DNA of 64,000 nt from Mycobacterium sp. 4858 (GTDB lineage Bacteria; Actinomycetota; Actinomycetes; Mycobacteriales; Mycobacteriaceae): NCBI RefSeq assembly GCF_900240975.1, contig NZ_LT968776.1, positions 3,035,092-3,099,091 of the forward strand. The letters are read 5' to 3'. The notes under the pieces are model-generated. The model was not told the DNA's origin and made no database searches. It was given only the letters and a program-made list of their open reading frames with translations. Below are positions 26,208 through 34,126 of this stretch, one piece after another. Every line of letters begins with the position of its first letter. The first letter of the stretch is position 1. A program made the position numbers and the translations under genes.

Positions 26208-27090
26208 ACAGCAGCAACTGTGCGACGCCGCCGCCAAGCTCGCCGACGACCTCGGGCCCTCGGCGGTCCAGGACCTCGACGACCGGGGCCGAATTGCCCG
26301 TCTGGACAAGCAGGTGGCGGCGACGGGCTGGCGGTCGTTGCGCTCCGACGGGGCGTCGGGGGTCGAAGTGGCCATCGTCGCAGAGGAATTCGGACGCCGA
26401 CTGGTGGACGCCCCGTTTCTGGGTCCGGCGCTCGCCGACGACCTGACCCGCCGCGTCGGCGCCTCGGGCGCGGGCGCGACGGTCGCGGTCGACGGCCGCG
26501 CCGTCGACGCGCGGGGCGCCCAGCGGGCGCTGAGCCACGCTGGAGGCAAGGTATTGGCCGCCGACGTGCTGGACTCGAGGGTCGGCGTGGATTTGACCCG
26601 CACGGATGCGGACATCGCGGGAACGCCGGTGGCGCTGGGTGACGTGTCCGCCGACGTCGCGGCGCGGTGGCTGGCGCTCGCACTGGTCACCACGACGGCG
26701 GACCTGGTGGGGATCGCCAGGGGAGCGCACGCCGTCGCCTGCGACTACGCCAAGATCCGCGAGCAGTACGGCAAGCCGATCGGGTCCTACCAAGCCATCG
26801 CCCACCTGCTCGCCGAAAGCCTTGCGCTGATTGAAGGTTCGATCAGCGTATCGCGGCATGCCGCCTGGGCGGTCGACGAACTGCCCGCCGCCGAGGCCAT
26901 CCGCGCCGCGCAGGTCGCGAAGGTCTACTGCGCGCGCGCCACCCGCACCGTCTGCGAGACGGCCATTCAGGTGCACGGCGGCATCGGCAACACCTGGGAC
27001 TGCTTGGCGCACGTCTACCTGCGGCGCGCCCTGATATCGACCGAGCTGTGGCCCGTCGCGCTGAAGGAGATCGACCTTGGATTTTCGTGA
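26185..27090 (+). CDS. Acyl-CoA dehydrogenase, smaller subunit of a heteromeric enzyme
   Basis: A 301-residue acyl-CoA dehydrogenase-fold protein, shorter than usual (about 380) and paired with a full-length one, as in the alpha2beta2 steroid side-chain dehydrogenases (ChsE1-ChsE2 type). The N-terminal domain is reduced; the C-terminal region keeps REQYGKPIGSYQAIAHLLAE and ETAIQVHGGIGNTWDCLAHV. It starts at ATG 26185, overlapping the ligase gene by 23 bp, and the next subunit starts inside it. I infer a heterotetramer with the next protein. Confidence 0.85.
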   Translation: MDVRLTAEQQQLCDAAAKLADDLGPSAVQDLDDRGRIARLDKQVAATGWRSLRSDGASGVEVAIVAEEFGRRLVDAPFLGPALADDLTRRVGASGAGATVAVDGRAVDARGAQRALSHAGGKVLAADVLDSRVGVDLTRTDADIAGTPVALGDVSADVAARWLALALVTTTADLVGIARGAHAVACDYAKIREQYGKPIGSYQAIAHLLAESLALIEGSISVSRHAAWAVDELPAAEAIRAAQVAKVYCARATRTVCETAIQVHGGIGNTWDCLAHVYLRRALISTELWPVALKEIDLGFS

Positions 27091-28174
27091 CTCACCGGAG
27101 GAAGCCGCCTTCCGGAAGCGGCTGTCGTCCTGGCTTTCCGTGCACGCCGCAGAGTTCGCCGGATCCGGCGACGAATATTGGGGCCGCCAGGCGGGATGGC
27201 ACCAAGCCCTGTACCGGGAGGGATTCTTCGGGCTGTCGTTTCCCCGCGAATACGGCGGACAGGAGCTGCCGCCGGTGTATGACGTCATCGTCGACGAGGA
27301 ACTCGCCCGAGCCGGCGCCCCGCCGCGCCCCAGCGTGGGCTACCTGATCTATGGGATCGGGCGGCACGCCAACGACGAAGTGCGGCAACGGTTCCTGCCC
27401 GGCATCATCAACGGCACCGAACGATGGTGTCAGGGCTTCAGTGAGCCCGGCGCCGGCTCCGATCTGGCCTCGCTGACCACCACCGCCCGCCTCGAGGGCG
27501 ACACCTATGTGGTCAACGGGCACAAGATCTGGACCAGTTACTCCGATGTCGCGGACTGGTGCCTGTTGCTGGCGCGCACCGACCCCGAAGCCAAACGCCA
27601 CCGCGGCCTGTCGGCGTTCGTGCTGGAGATGAAACAGCCCGGCGTGCAACAGCGCCCGCTTCGGATGATCAACGGGGTGACCAACGAGTTCGGTCAGGTG
27701 TTCTTCGACGACGCGAAGATACCGGCCGACCGGATGGTCGGCGCGCCCGGTGACGGCTGGGCGGTCGCCATGACCGTGGTCGGGCACGAGCGCGAACCCG
27801 CCACGCTCGGCTACGCGGCCCGATACGGCAAGTTGGTGCGAAACCTCTACGCCCGCAACAGAAATTCTGGGGGTCCGGTTCCCGAAGAGCTCGCGTGGGC
27901 GGCGGTCCAGTCGGAGATGTTGACCCACCACGTGCGGCGGCGGCTGTCCGAACAGCTCGACGGCGTCTCGCACGGGCCCGAAGGGTCACTCGACAAGCTG
28001 CTGATGACCTGGGTTGAGCAATCCGTCGGACACGCCGCACTGGCGGTCACCGGAACCGGCGATCCGGACCTGCTCAGCGCCTACCTGTACAGCCGCGCGC
28101 AGAGCGTGATGGGTGGGACATCGCAGATACAAAAGAACATCATCGCTTCGCGCATCTTGGGATTGTCGGAGTGA
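27077..28174 (+). CDS. Acyl-CoA dehydrogenase, larger subunit of a heteromeric enzyme
   Basis: A 365-residue FAD acyl-CoA dehydrogenase with TTG start at 27077, after AAGGAGATC, overlapping the smaller subunit by 14 bp. Motifs: GFFGLSFPREYGGQELPP, the flavin-site block CQGFSEPGAGSDLASLTTTA, VNGHKIWTSYSDVADWCLLL, and the C-terminal MGGTSQIQKNIIASRILGL. The stop TGA (28172-28174) lies at the start of the first 54-bp repeat. With the smaller subunit it should form a CoA-thioester dehydrogenase for a bulky or branched substrate. Confidence 0.92.
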   Translation: MDFRDSPEEAAFRKRLSSWLSVHAAEFAGSGDEYWGRQAGWHQALYREGFFGLSFPREYGGQELPPVYDVIVDEELARAGAPPRPSVGYLIYGIGRHANDEVRQRFLPGIINGTERWCQGFSEPGAGSDLASLTTTARLEGDTYVVNGHKIWTSYSDVADWCLLLARTDPEAKRHRGLSAFVLEMKQPGVQQRPLRMINGVTNEFGQVFFDDAKIPADRMVGAPGDGWAVAMTVVGHEREPATLGYAARYGKLVRNLYARNRNSGGPVPEELAWAAVQSEMLTHHVRRRLSEQLDGVSHGPEGSLDKLLMTWVEQSVGHAALAVTGTGDPDLLSAYLYSRAQSVMGGTSQIQKNIIASRILGLSE

Positions 28175-28332
28175 TCGCGAAGGCGGGCGGAGCCCGGGTG
28201 AAGCGGGTCACGACCGTAGAAGGAGTGATCGCGAAGGCGGGCGGAGCCCGGGTGAAGCGGGTCACGACCGTAGAAGGAGTGATCGCGAAGGCGGGCGGAG
28301 CCCGGGTGAAGCGGGTCACGACCATAGAAGGA
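28171..28332 (+). repeat. Three tandem 54-bp MIRU-like repeats
   Basis: Units begin at 28171, 28225 and 28279 and are identical except for one G-to-A change near the end of the third. They fill the gap between acyl-CoA dehydrogenase and hydratase genes. Each unit ends in GAAGGAG, so the last copy supplies the ribosome site of the next gene. The position within an operon, the coding direction and the overlap with the flanking stop and start codons match mycobacterial interspersed repetitive units. Confidence 0.9.
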
Positions 28333-28338
28333 GTCTGA
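28171..28338 (+). CDS. Small repeat-encoded ORF, possible 55-residue basic peptide
   Basis: GTG 28171 overlaps the acyl-CoA dehydrogenase stop as GTGA. The frame stays open through all three repeats because 54 bp is 18 codons, and encodes three copies of VIAKAGGARVKRVTTVEG (Ile for Val in the last), then Val and a stop at 28336-28338, one base before the hydratase start. Whether it is a working peptide or only a device to keep ribosomes moving between the genes is unknown. The peptide is basic and has no family match that I know. Confidence 0.45.
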   Translation: MIAKAGGARVKRVTTVEGVIAKAGGARVKRVTTVEGVIAKAGGARVKRVTTIEGV

Positions 28339-28339
28339 C

Positions 28340-29107
28340 GTGTACGACATGCCTGCCGAAATCGACGTCCAAGCCGACGGACCGCTGCGGATCATCACCT
28401 TGAACCGGCCGGAGTCGCTCAACTCGGTCAACGACGACCTGCACGTCGGGCTCGCGCGGCTGTGGCAGCGGTTGACCGACGACCCGACGGCCCGCGCCGC
28501 GGTGATCACGGGCGCCGGCAGGGCGTTTTCGGCCGGCGGCGATTTCTCATACCTCAAGGAACTGTCGGCCAACGCCGATCTGCGCGCCAAGACCATCCGG
28601 GACGGGCGCGAGATCGTCCTCGGCATGGCGCGCTGCCGAATCCCCGTGGTGGCCGCGGTGAACGGGCCGGCCGTCGGGCTGGGCTGCAGCCTGGTGGCGC
28701 TGAGCGACATCGTCTACATCGCCGAGGAGGCCTACCTCGCCGACCCGCACGTGCAGGTGGGGTTGGTGGCCGCCGACGGCGGCCCGTTGACCTGGCCGCT
28801 GCACATCAGCCTGCTGCTGGCCAAGGAGTTCGCGTTGACCGGCACCCGCATCAGCGCCCAGCGCGCCGTCGAGCTGGGGCTGGCCAACCATGTGGCCTCC
28901 GACCCGCTGGCGGACGCAATCGCTTGTGCCAAAAAGATTTTGGAGCTGCCCCAGCAAGCGGTCGAAAGCACCAAGCGGGTGCTCAACATTCACCTGGAGC
29001 GGGCGGTGCTGGCCAGCCTCGACTATGCCCTCTCGGCCGAGCAGCAGTCGTTCACGACCGAAGACTTCCGGTCGATCGTCACCAAGCTGGCGGCCGGCAA
29101 GAACTGA
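28340..29107 (+). CDS. Enoyl-CoA hydratase/isomerase (crotonase)
   Basis: A 255-residue crotonase-fold enzyme. GTG 28340 follows AGAAGGAG in the last repeat with 6 nt between. Oxyanion-hole blocks GAGRAFSAGGDF and NGPAVGLGCSLVALSD are present; after them the typical ADPHVQVGLVAADGG, where an Asp (as in HVQVGLVAADGG) replaces one catalytic Glu, a pattern common in mycobacterial crotonases of unknown function. It closes the operon of ligase, dehydrogenase and hydratase, in line with one round of beta-oxidation. Confidence 0.88.
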   Translation: MYDMPAEIDVQADGPLRIITLNRPESLNSVNDDLHVGLARLWQRLTDDPTARAAVITGAGRAFSAGGDFSYLKELSANADLRAKTIRDGREIVLGMARCRIPVVAAVNGPAVGLGCSLVALSDIVYIAEEAYLADPHVQVGLVAADGGPLTWPLHISLLLAKEFALTGTRISAQRAVELGLANHVASDPLADAIACAKKILELPQQAVESTKRVLNIHLERAVLASLDYALSAEQQSFTTEDFRSIVTKLAAGKN

Positions 29108-29147
29108 CTGACCCGGGCGCTTCCCAGCTCCGGGGTCGCGTACCGCT

Positions 29148-29207
29148 CGCGAGCGTAACGCCACTGCGACTTTGCAGCCGATTATTCGCAGTCCCGTTAC
29201 GCTCGCG
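29148..29207. repeat. Long imperfect palindrome between convergent genes
   Basis: CGCGAGCGTAACG at 29148-29160 is the exact reverse complement of 29195-29207, and inside it ACTGCGA (29163-29169) matches TCGCAGT (29186-29192). The stem is 22 nt per arm with one CC/CC internal mismatch and a 16-nt loop. It is flanked by 13-bp direct repeats CGGGCGCTTCCCA at 29114-29126 and 29228-29240. It lies between the ends of the hydratase and the convergent pip gene, so it could act as a two-way terminator or be a small mobile palindromic element. Confidence 0.85.
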
Positions 29208-29248
29208 GGCCAGCCGGCGTTTCGACGCGGGCGCTTCCCAACCCGCAC

Positions 29249-30100
29249 TCAGTCGTGCAACCGCAGGAACTCACGCATCACCCGGTCGAACTTTCCCGGC
29301 TCCTCGATGAAGGGCATGTGGGCGGTCGACTCGAACAGCTCGAACCGCGAGCCGGCTATGCGCTGGTGCATGTCCCACATGTGTTCGGGCACGCATTCGT
29401 CGAACCGGCCGGCCAGGATGAGGGTGGGCAGCCGGATTTCTGCTAACCGCTCGAACACGTCCCAGTCGCGGATGGTCCCAACGATGCGAAAGTCACTCGG
29501 TCCGAACATCGTCTCGAAGATCTCGGTGCCCATCTCGGCGAAGGCCGCCAACAGCTCTGGCGGCCAGGGACGCAGCCGGCAGAGGTAGGTCTCGTTCCAG
29601 GTGCGGATCGCGTCCTGGTACTCGGCCGCGTACGTCGTGCCCGCGGCCTCATGTCGTTCGATGGCCAATTGGGTGGCCGGGTCCAACTCGGACTTGAGCC
29701 GGGCCACCATCTGCGCGAACTGCGGGATGGACGCGATGCTGTTCGAGATGGTGAGGCTGCTGGCGGCGGCGGACGGCACGTCGAGCGCGTACTGCTGCGC
29801 CAGCATCCCGCCCCACGAATTGCCGAAGATGTGAAAGCGGTTGAGTCCCAGTCCCGTCACCACGGCGTGCATTTCGGCCACCGATCGTTGCATGGTCCAC
29901 AACTCGCGGTTGGACGGGCGGTCGGATTTGCCGCAGCCGAGCTGATCCCAGTAGATGACTTCTCGCTCGTCGGCCAGCCGTTCCAGCGAACGCAAGTAGC
30001 TATGGGGCAGACCGGGCCCCCCGTGAACCACCAGCAGGGGAAGACCCGCGCCGCCGCCGGCCCGTTCGAACCACACGTTGCCGCCCGGAGCCGCGATCAT
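29249..30100 (-). CDS. pip: Proline iminopeptidase-like alpha/beta hydrolase (Rv0840c-like)
   Basis: A 283-residue S33-family hydrolase. I prefer ATG 30100, with GGAG 8 nt upstream, to GTG 30109. The oxyanion motif is VVHGGPGLPHSY, the nucleophile elbow FGNSWGGMLAQQYAL, and the acid and base are in AGRFDECVPEHM and ESTAHMPFIEEP. Family S33 enzymes release N-terminal proline or hydrolyse related amides and esters. Position and orientation match Rv0840c (pip). It is divergent from the thiolase gene across operator 30229, so it may be under the same control, although it is backbone. Confidence 0.88.
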   Translation of the reverse strand: MIAAPGGNVWFERAGGGAGLPLLVVHGGPGLPHSYLRSLERLADEREVIYWDQLGCGKSDRPSNRELWTMQRSVAEMHAVVTGLGLNRFHIFGNSWGGMLAQQYALDVPSAAASSLTISNSIASIPQFAQMVARLKSELDPATQLAIERHEAAGTTYAAEYQDAIRTWNETYLCRLRPWPPELLAAFAEMGTEIFETMFGPSDFRIVGTIRDWDVFERLAEIRLPTLILAGRFDECVPEHMWDMHQRIAGSRFELFESTAHMPFIEEPGKFDRVMREFLRLHD

Positions 30101-30228
30101 TCCCTCCACTCCGACGACGCCTCCTCGGTTGGTGAGCAGACGCGAGTCGCAGCCTGCGATGCCGGTATATGCGATTGTGCCGCTGCTCGCGAGGGCACCG
30201 CTCCTTGCAACGCTGACTCTCAGAATGA

Positions 30229-30243
30229 GAGAATAGTGTTCTC
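30229..30243. promoter_or_regulatory. GAGAAT operator 2, in front of the thiolase operon
   Basis: GAGAATAGTGTTCTC matches the palindrome at 24718 at 13 of 15 positions. TAGTGT (30234-30239) inside it could be a -10 box exactly 6 bp before GTG 30246, the spacing of mycobacterial leaderless starts. Confidence 0.7.
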
Positions 30244-30299
30244 ATGTGTCCCGGGGGTCGTCGAGCGCCCGCGACGCGCTCGCCGAACTGGAGAAGACC

Positions 30300-31439
30300 G
30301 TGCCCGAAGCCGTCATCGTGTCCGCCCTGCGCACCCCCATTGGCACCGCACGGAAGGGCACGTTGCGCGACACCAGTGCCTTCGACCTCGCGCACCACGT
30401 GGTCTCCGAGACGGCGAAGGACCTGGACCCCACGCAAGTCGACGACGTGATCCTCGGCGAAGGGCTCTACGGCGGCGGCGTGATCGCACGCCACGCCGCC
30501 GTCACGACCGGCATGACCCAGGTACCCGGCCTGGCCAACAACCGCCACTGCGCGGCCGGCCAGGCGGCGGTGCAGAGTGCGGCGGCGAGCGTTCGCGCCG
30601 GGATGGACCGGCTTGTCATCGCCGGCGGCGTGAACTCCGCCTCCACGTCCCCGCGGTCGCGGATGCAGGTGGACGGCGACTGGGTCGACTGGTTCCCCCC
30701 GACCCACCCGGACAGTCCGGAGGCGCCGAACCTCGACATGTCGATCACCGTGGGCTGGAACGCCGCGGTGAGGGCCGGCGTGAGTCGCGAAGAGATGGAC
30801 GCGTGGGCGCTGCGTTCGCACCGCAACGCCATCGCCGCGATCGACGAGGGCCGCTTCAAAGAGGAGATCGTCCCGATCGAGACGCCGCACGGGCTGTTCG
30901 CGGTCGACGAGCACCCCCGCCGCGACACCACCATGGAGAAGCTGGCCGCACTCAAGCCGTTGCATCCGGAGATCGAGGGGTTCTCCATCACGGCAGGAAA
31001 CGCGTGCGGCGCCAACGACGGTGCGGCGGCGCTGACGATCGCGAGCGACGAACTCGGCCTGCCGGCGTTGGCGACCCTGCGCTCCTGGGCCTCGGTCGGC
31101 GTCGACCCCGCCATCACCGGGCTCGCCCCGGTGGAGGCGATCCCGAAAGCGCTTGCCCGTGCCGGGCTTTCGCTCTCGGACGTGGATCTGTTCGAGATCA
31201 ACGAGGCCTTCGCCGCGATGTGCGTGGCTACCGTCAAGCTGCTCGACCTCGATCCCGACAAGGTCAATGTCAGCGGCAGCGGCTGCTCGCTCGGGCACCC
31301 GGTGGCGGCGACGGGCGCCAGGATGCTGGTCACGCTGGTGCACGAATTGCGTCGTCGTGGTGGTGGATTCGGGGTCGCGGCCATGTGCGCGGGCGGCGGG
31401 ATGGGATCCGCGACCGTCATCGAGGTCCCCGCCCCCTAG
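30300..31439 (+). CDS. Thiolase (acetyl-CoA C-acyltransferase)
   Basis: A 379-residue degradative-type thiolase that cleaves 3-ketoacyl-CoA. The active-site Cys lies in NNRHCAAGQAAVQSA, followed by the NEAFA block, the His loop GSGCSLGHPVAATGARM and a second Cys in AAMCAGGGMG. GTG 30300 follows GGAGAAG and gives the usual start PEAVIVSALRTPIG; an in-frame GTG at 30246 would add 18 residues and could be a leaderless start. MeaB follows without a gap. It is probably the last step of the beta-oxidation route encoded by the operon at 24.8-29.1 kb. Confidence 0.92.
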   Translation: MPEAVIVSALRTPIGTARKGTLRDTSAFDLAHHVVSETAKDLDPTQVDDVILGEGLYGGGVIARHAAVTTGMTQVPGLANNRHCAAGQAAVQSAAASVRAGMDRLVIAGGVNSASTSPRSRMQVDGDWVDWFPPTHPDSPEAPNLDMSITVGWNAAVRAGVSREEMDAWALRSHRNAIAAIDEGRFKEEIVPIETPHGLFAVDEHPRRDTTMEKLAALKPLHPEIEGFSITAGNACGANDGAAALTIASDELGLPALATLRSWASVGVDPAITGLAPVEAIPKALARAGLSLSDVDLFEINEAFAAMCVATVKLLDLDPDKVNVSGSGCSLGHPVAATGARMLVTLVHELRRRGGGFGVAAMCAGGGMGSATVIEVPAP

Positions 31440-32318
31440 ATGGAGATCGCCGACTTGATTGCCGGCGCGCGCAACGGATCTCCGCGCGCGACGGGTCGGC
31501 TCCTTTCCCTGGTCGAGGGCGAGCGCCGCGACGAGGTGCTGGCGAGCATCGAGCCCACGCCGGTCAGCGTCATCGGCATCACCGGGCCGCCGGGGGCCGG
31601 CAAGTCGACGACGATCGCCGCCCTGGTCGGCGCCTACCGGGAACGCGGGTGCCGGGTGGCGGTGCTGGCGGTGGACCCGTCGTCACCGTTCAGCGGTGGT
31701 GCGCTGTTGGGCGATCGGATACGAATGGCCGCGCACATCAACGACTCCGACGTGTTGATCAGGTCGGTGGCGACCCGCGGTCATCTGGGGGGACTGGCCG
31801 CGGCGGTCCCGGCCGCCATCCGCCTGCTGGGCGCGATCGGTTACCACGTGGTCCTGCTGGAGACGGTGGGGGTCGGGCAGTCCGAGATCGAGATCGCCGC
31901 CGTCGCGGACCCCACCGTCGTCATCCTCAATCCCGGTGCGGGCGATGCGGTCCAGGCCGCCAAGGCGGGGGTGCTCGAAGTCGCCGACATCATCGTCGTC
32001 AACAAGGCCGATCGCGACGGTGCCGCGCAGACGGTGCGGGACCTGCGGGCCGAGACCGACGCCCCGATCCTCAGCCTCATCGCCGACCGCGGGCAGGGCG
32101 TCGCGGAACTGGTGGCCGCGATCGAGGACCACCACCGCGCCGACAGTCGCGCGCGGCGACTGGCCCGCGCCAAAGCGCAGATCCTGTCACTGGCGCAGAC
32201 GCGGTTGCGCAGCCGGCCGGACCTCGACCGGCTCGCCGAGGCGGTCGTCGACGGCGACCAGGACCCGTACTCGGCGGCCGAACGGCTGCTGTCGCCGGCC
32301 CCGCAAGAGCCGGACTGA
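31440..32318 (+). CDS. meaB: MeaB/ArgK-type GTPase chaperone of acyl-CoA mutase
   Basis: A 292-residue G3E-family GTPase. Walker A is GPPGAGKS at residues 49-56; DPSSPFSGGALLGDRIRM is the switch I signature of MeaB/ArgK proteins, followed by ETVGVGQSE (switch II/III) and the NKAD guanine motif. MeaB proteins load B12 and protect B12 acyl-CoA mutases from inactivation. Its ATG begins right after the thiolase stop. The mutase it would serve is encoded at 15820-17828, about 14 kb away, which supports one functional system. Housekeeping methylmalonyl-CoA mutase elsewhere in the genome may have its own copy. Confidence 0.92.
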   Translation: MEIADLIAGARNGSPRATGRLLSLVEGERRDEVLASIEPTPVSVIGITGPPGAGKSTTIAALVGAYRERGCRVAVLAVDPSSPFSGGALLGDRIRMAAHINDSDVLIRSVATRGHLGGLAAAVPAAIRLLGAIGYHVVLLETVGVGQSEIEIAAVADPTVVILNPGAGDAVQAAKAGVLEVADIIVVNKADRDGAAQTVRDLRAETDAPILSLIADRGQGVAELVAAIEDHHRADSRARRLARAKAQILSLAQTRLRSRPDLDRLAEAVVDGDQDPYSAAERLLSPAPQEPD

Positions 32319-32331
32319 CGCCCCGCCTTGT

Positions 32332-32345
32332 CCCCCGATCGGGGG
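32332..32345. promoter_or_regulatory. 14-bp perfect palindrome before the E1-like gene
   Basis: CCCCCGATCGGGGG, 113 bp before the E1-like gene and just after the meaB stop. It may be an operator for the response regulator encoded next to it, or a weak terminator of the thiolase operon; nothing else supports either view. Confidence 0.35.
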
Positions 32346-32458
32346 AATGGGGATTCATCCCGTTTGCGGACCGATCGGCGGAGGCCAGGCCGCACCGATC
32401 TCCCTACGTTGATCTTGTGCTCAACGGCACGATCCGCGATGAGTTAGGAGACCCGGCA

Positions 32459-33373
32459 ATGGCTCGCACACCCGAACTGTCGGCCGCACACCTCGGTGAA
32501 CAGCTGGAGCTGTACCGCCAGATGTGGGTTCTGCGACTGCTCGACATGGCACTGGAAGAGTCGCGAATCGACGGTCTGCTCAACGGCCCCATGGTGGCCG
32601 CGTTCGGCCAAGAGGCCGTGGCCGTCGGCACGATCGCGGCGCTTCGGCCGGGTGACATCATGAGCACCGCGATCCGCCATTTCGAACACGCCCAGCGAGT
32701 CGGTCGCGTCCTGCCATTGGGACCGGCCATCGCCGAGATGATCGCGCCGAGTCCGGTCGCGGCCGGCGGTGTGCAGGAATGCCCGTTCGCGGCCGAATGG
32801 AAGCAGATATTCGCCACGTCGAACCCGCTGCGGCGATCGATCCTGTTCGCGCTCGGCGACGCTTACGCGCAGCAGGTGGCCGGCGGAGGCAAGGTCACGC
32901 TGTGCGTCGTCGGCGACGACGCGGTGAACTCCGCCGAGTTCAAATCGGCCGCGACGATCGCGCTGTCGTGGCGCCTTCCCGTGGTGTTCGTCGTCGAAAA
33001 CATTCGCGACGGGTCCGGTGTGCGCCGGGGGCCGCGCGAGCGCCATGGACTGCCCGTGCTGTCGGTCGATGGCAAGAACGTTGTGGCGGTGCATGACTCG
33101 GTCGCCCAGGCCGTGCAGCGAGCCGGCGCCGGCGGTGGCCCCACCCTGGTCGAGGCGGTCACCTACCGGACCAGCCACCCCGCCGGAGTCGATCCGCTGG
33201 TTTACGCCCGGCGCCAGCTGACCCGTGCGGGCGTCAGCGCCGCCCACCTCTACGAGGTGGAACGCCGGGCTCGGCGCCTTGTCGGCGAGGCGGCCGCGTT
33301 CGCGAACGCACAACTGCGCGCGGAGCGTCCGGCCCCGGTGAGCGAACCGGGCCACTGGTCGCCCGCTAGCTGA
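32459..33373 (+). CDS. E1-alpha-like thiamine diphosphate protein (Rv0843-like)
   Basis: A 304-residue protein of the dehydrogenase E1 alpha fold, starting at ATG 32459 with AGGAG 8 nt upstream. The ThDP motif that is usually GDG...N reads GDDAVNSAEF, then about 20 residues to VVFVVEN, so the second Gly is Asp here. The N-terminal half keeps YRQMWVLRLLDMALEESR and GQEAVAVGTIAAL. No E1 beta or E2 gene is nearby, as also for Rv0843 beside narL. It overlaps the end of the convergent narL gene by 8 bp. Whether it is catalytic alone is unclear. Confidence 0.8.
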   Translation: MARTPELSAAHLGEQLELYRQMWVLRLLDMALEESRIDGLLNGPMVAAFGQEAVAVGTIAALRPGDIMSTAIRHFEHAQRVGRVLPLGPAIAEMIAPSPVAAGGVQECPFAAEWKQIFATSNPLRRSILFALGDAYAQQVAGGGKVTLCVVGDDAVNSAEFKSAATIALSWRLPVVFVVENIRDGSGVRRGPRERHGLPVLSVDGKNVVAVHDSVAQAVQRAGAGGGPTLVEAVTYRTSHPAGVDPLVYARRQLTRAGVSAAHLYEVERRARRLVGEAAAFANAQLRAERPAPVSEPGHWSPAS

Positions 33374-34019
33374 GCAGGCCTTGCCGCATCGCCTCGGCAA
33401 CGGCGGCTCCGCGATCGCTGACGCCGAGCTTCTCATACAGGCGCTGGACGTGGGTCTTGACCGTGGACGGGGCCACATACAGCTCGGCCGCGATCACGGG
33501 GATGCTTTGACCGCGCGCAATCCTGTTGAGTACCTCGCGTTCTCGCGCGCTGAGCACGGGACCTGTCGGTTCCGCCCGGTGACGGATCTCCGCGGTGAGG
33601 CCTCCCACCAGCGCGGGCGCCACCACGTCGCGGCCCTGCGCGCAGTCGAGCACGGCCTTGACGATCTCGCTGCGCGTCGAGTCCTTCAACACGAACCCGG
33701 CGGCCCCCTGCTGCAGTGCCTGGTACACGATGGCGGGCTCGTCGTGCGCCGAGATCAACAGGACGCGGGTCGGCAACTGCTGACTCCGCACCGCCGCCGC
33801 CACCTGTCCGCCATCAATGCCGGGCATCCGGTAATCGAGCAGGGCGACGTCGGGAGAGTGCTGCTTGATCAATTCCAGTGCCGTCGAGCCATCCTCGGCC
33901 TCCGCGACGACATTCACCGAACCGCTCGACGAGAGCGCGCGCACAACGCCTTCCCGAAACAGCGGGTGATCGTCCCCGACAACCACGCGCACCTTTTCGG
34001 ACGATGCTGGGCCGGCCAT
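33366..34019 (-). CDS. narL: NarL/FixJ-type response regulator (Rv0844c-like)
   Basis: A 217-residue response regulator. The receiver domain has acidic pocket GDDHPLF, phospho-acceptor Asp in VALLDYRMPGIDG and Lys in GFVLKDS. The LuxR-type HTH follows (LSAREREVLNRIARGQSI, then APSTVKTHVQRLYEKLGV). ATG 34019 is preferred over a TTG at 34040. It is divergent from the sensor kinase at 34127, as are Rv0844c and Rv0845 in M. tuberculosis. Target genes are unknown. Confidence 0.92.
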   Translation of the reverse strand: MAGPASSEKVRVVVGDDHPLFREGVVRALSSSGSVNVVAEAEDGSTALELIKQHSPDVALLDYRMPGIDGGQVAAAVRSQQLPTRVLLISAHDEPAIVYQALQQGAAGFVLKDSTRSEIVKAVLDCAQGRDVVAPALVGGLTAEIRHRAEPTGPVLSAREREVLNRIARGQSIPVIAAELYVAPSTVKTHVQRLYEKLGVSDRGAAVAEAMRQGLLS

Positions 34020-34114
34020 GGCGATGAGTCTAGCCCGCAAAGAGTCGACGGCAATCGGCCGAAACGCTGATGCGCGTCGGCGCGGTTTGCCCCGACGGAG
34101 CCGCCGCGGCTGAG

Positions 34115-34120
34115 TACTGT
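34115..34120 (+). promoter_or_regulatory. -10 box of a leaderless kinase transcript
   Basis: TACTGT ends 6 bp before GTG 34127, the spacing at which mycobacterial transcripts begin at the start codon itself. No Shine-Dalgarno sequence is visible in front of that GTG. Confidence 0.5.
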
Positions 34121-34126
34121 GTTCGC

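Noticed and set aside
28171..28332. CRISPR-like array
   Set aside because: The units are directly adjacent identical 54-mers without unique spacers, and no cas genes are near. A MIRU-type repeat fits.
32332..32380. DosR-type box before the E1-like gene
   Set aside because: GC-rich palindromes are present but do not match the GGGACTT-AAGTCCC core of DosR sites.
29651..33373. A 1240-codon open frame across pip, thiolase, meaB and the E1-like gene
   Set aside because: Real proteins lie in other frames over most of it; only the portion from ATG 32459 matches a family and has a ribosome site.
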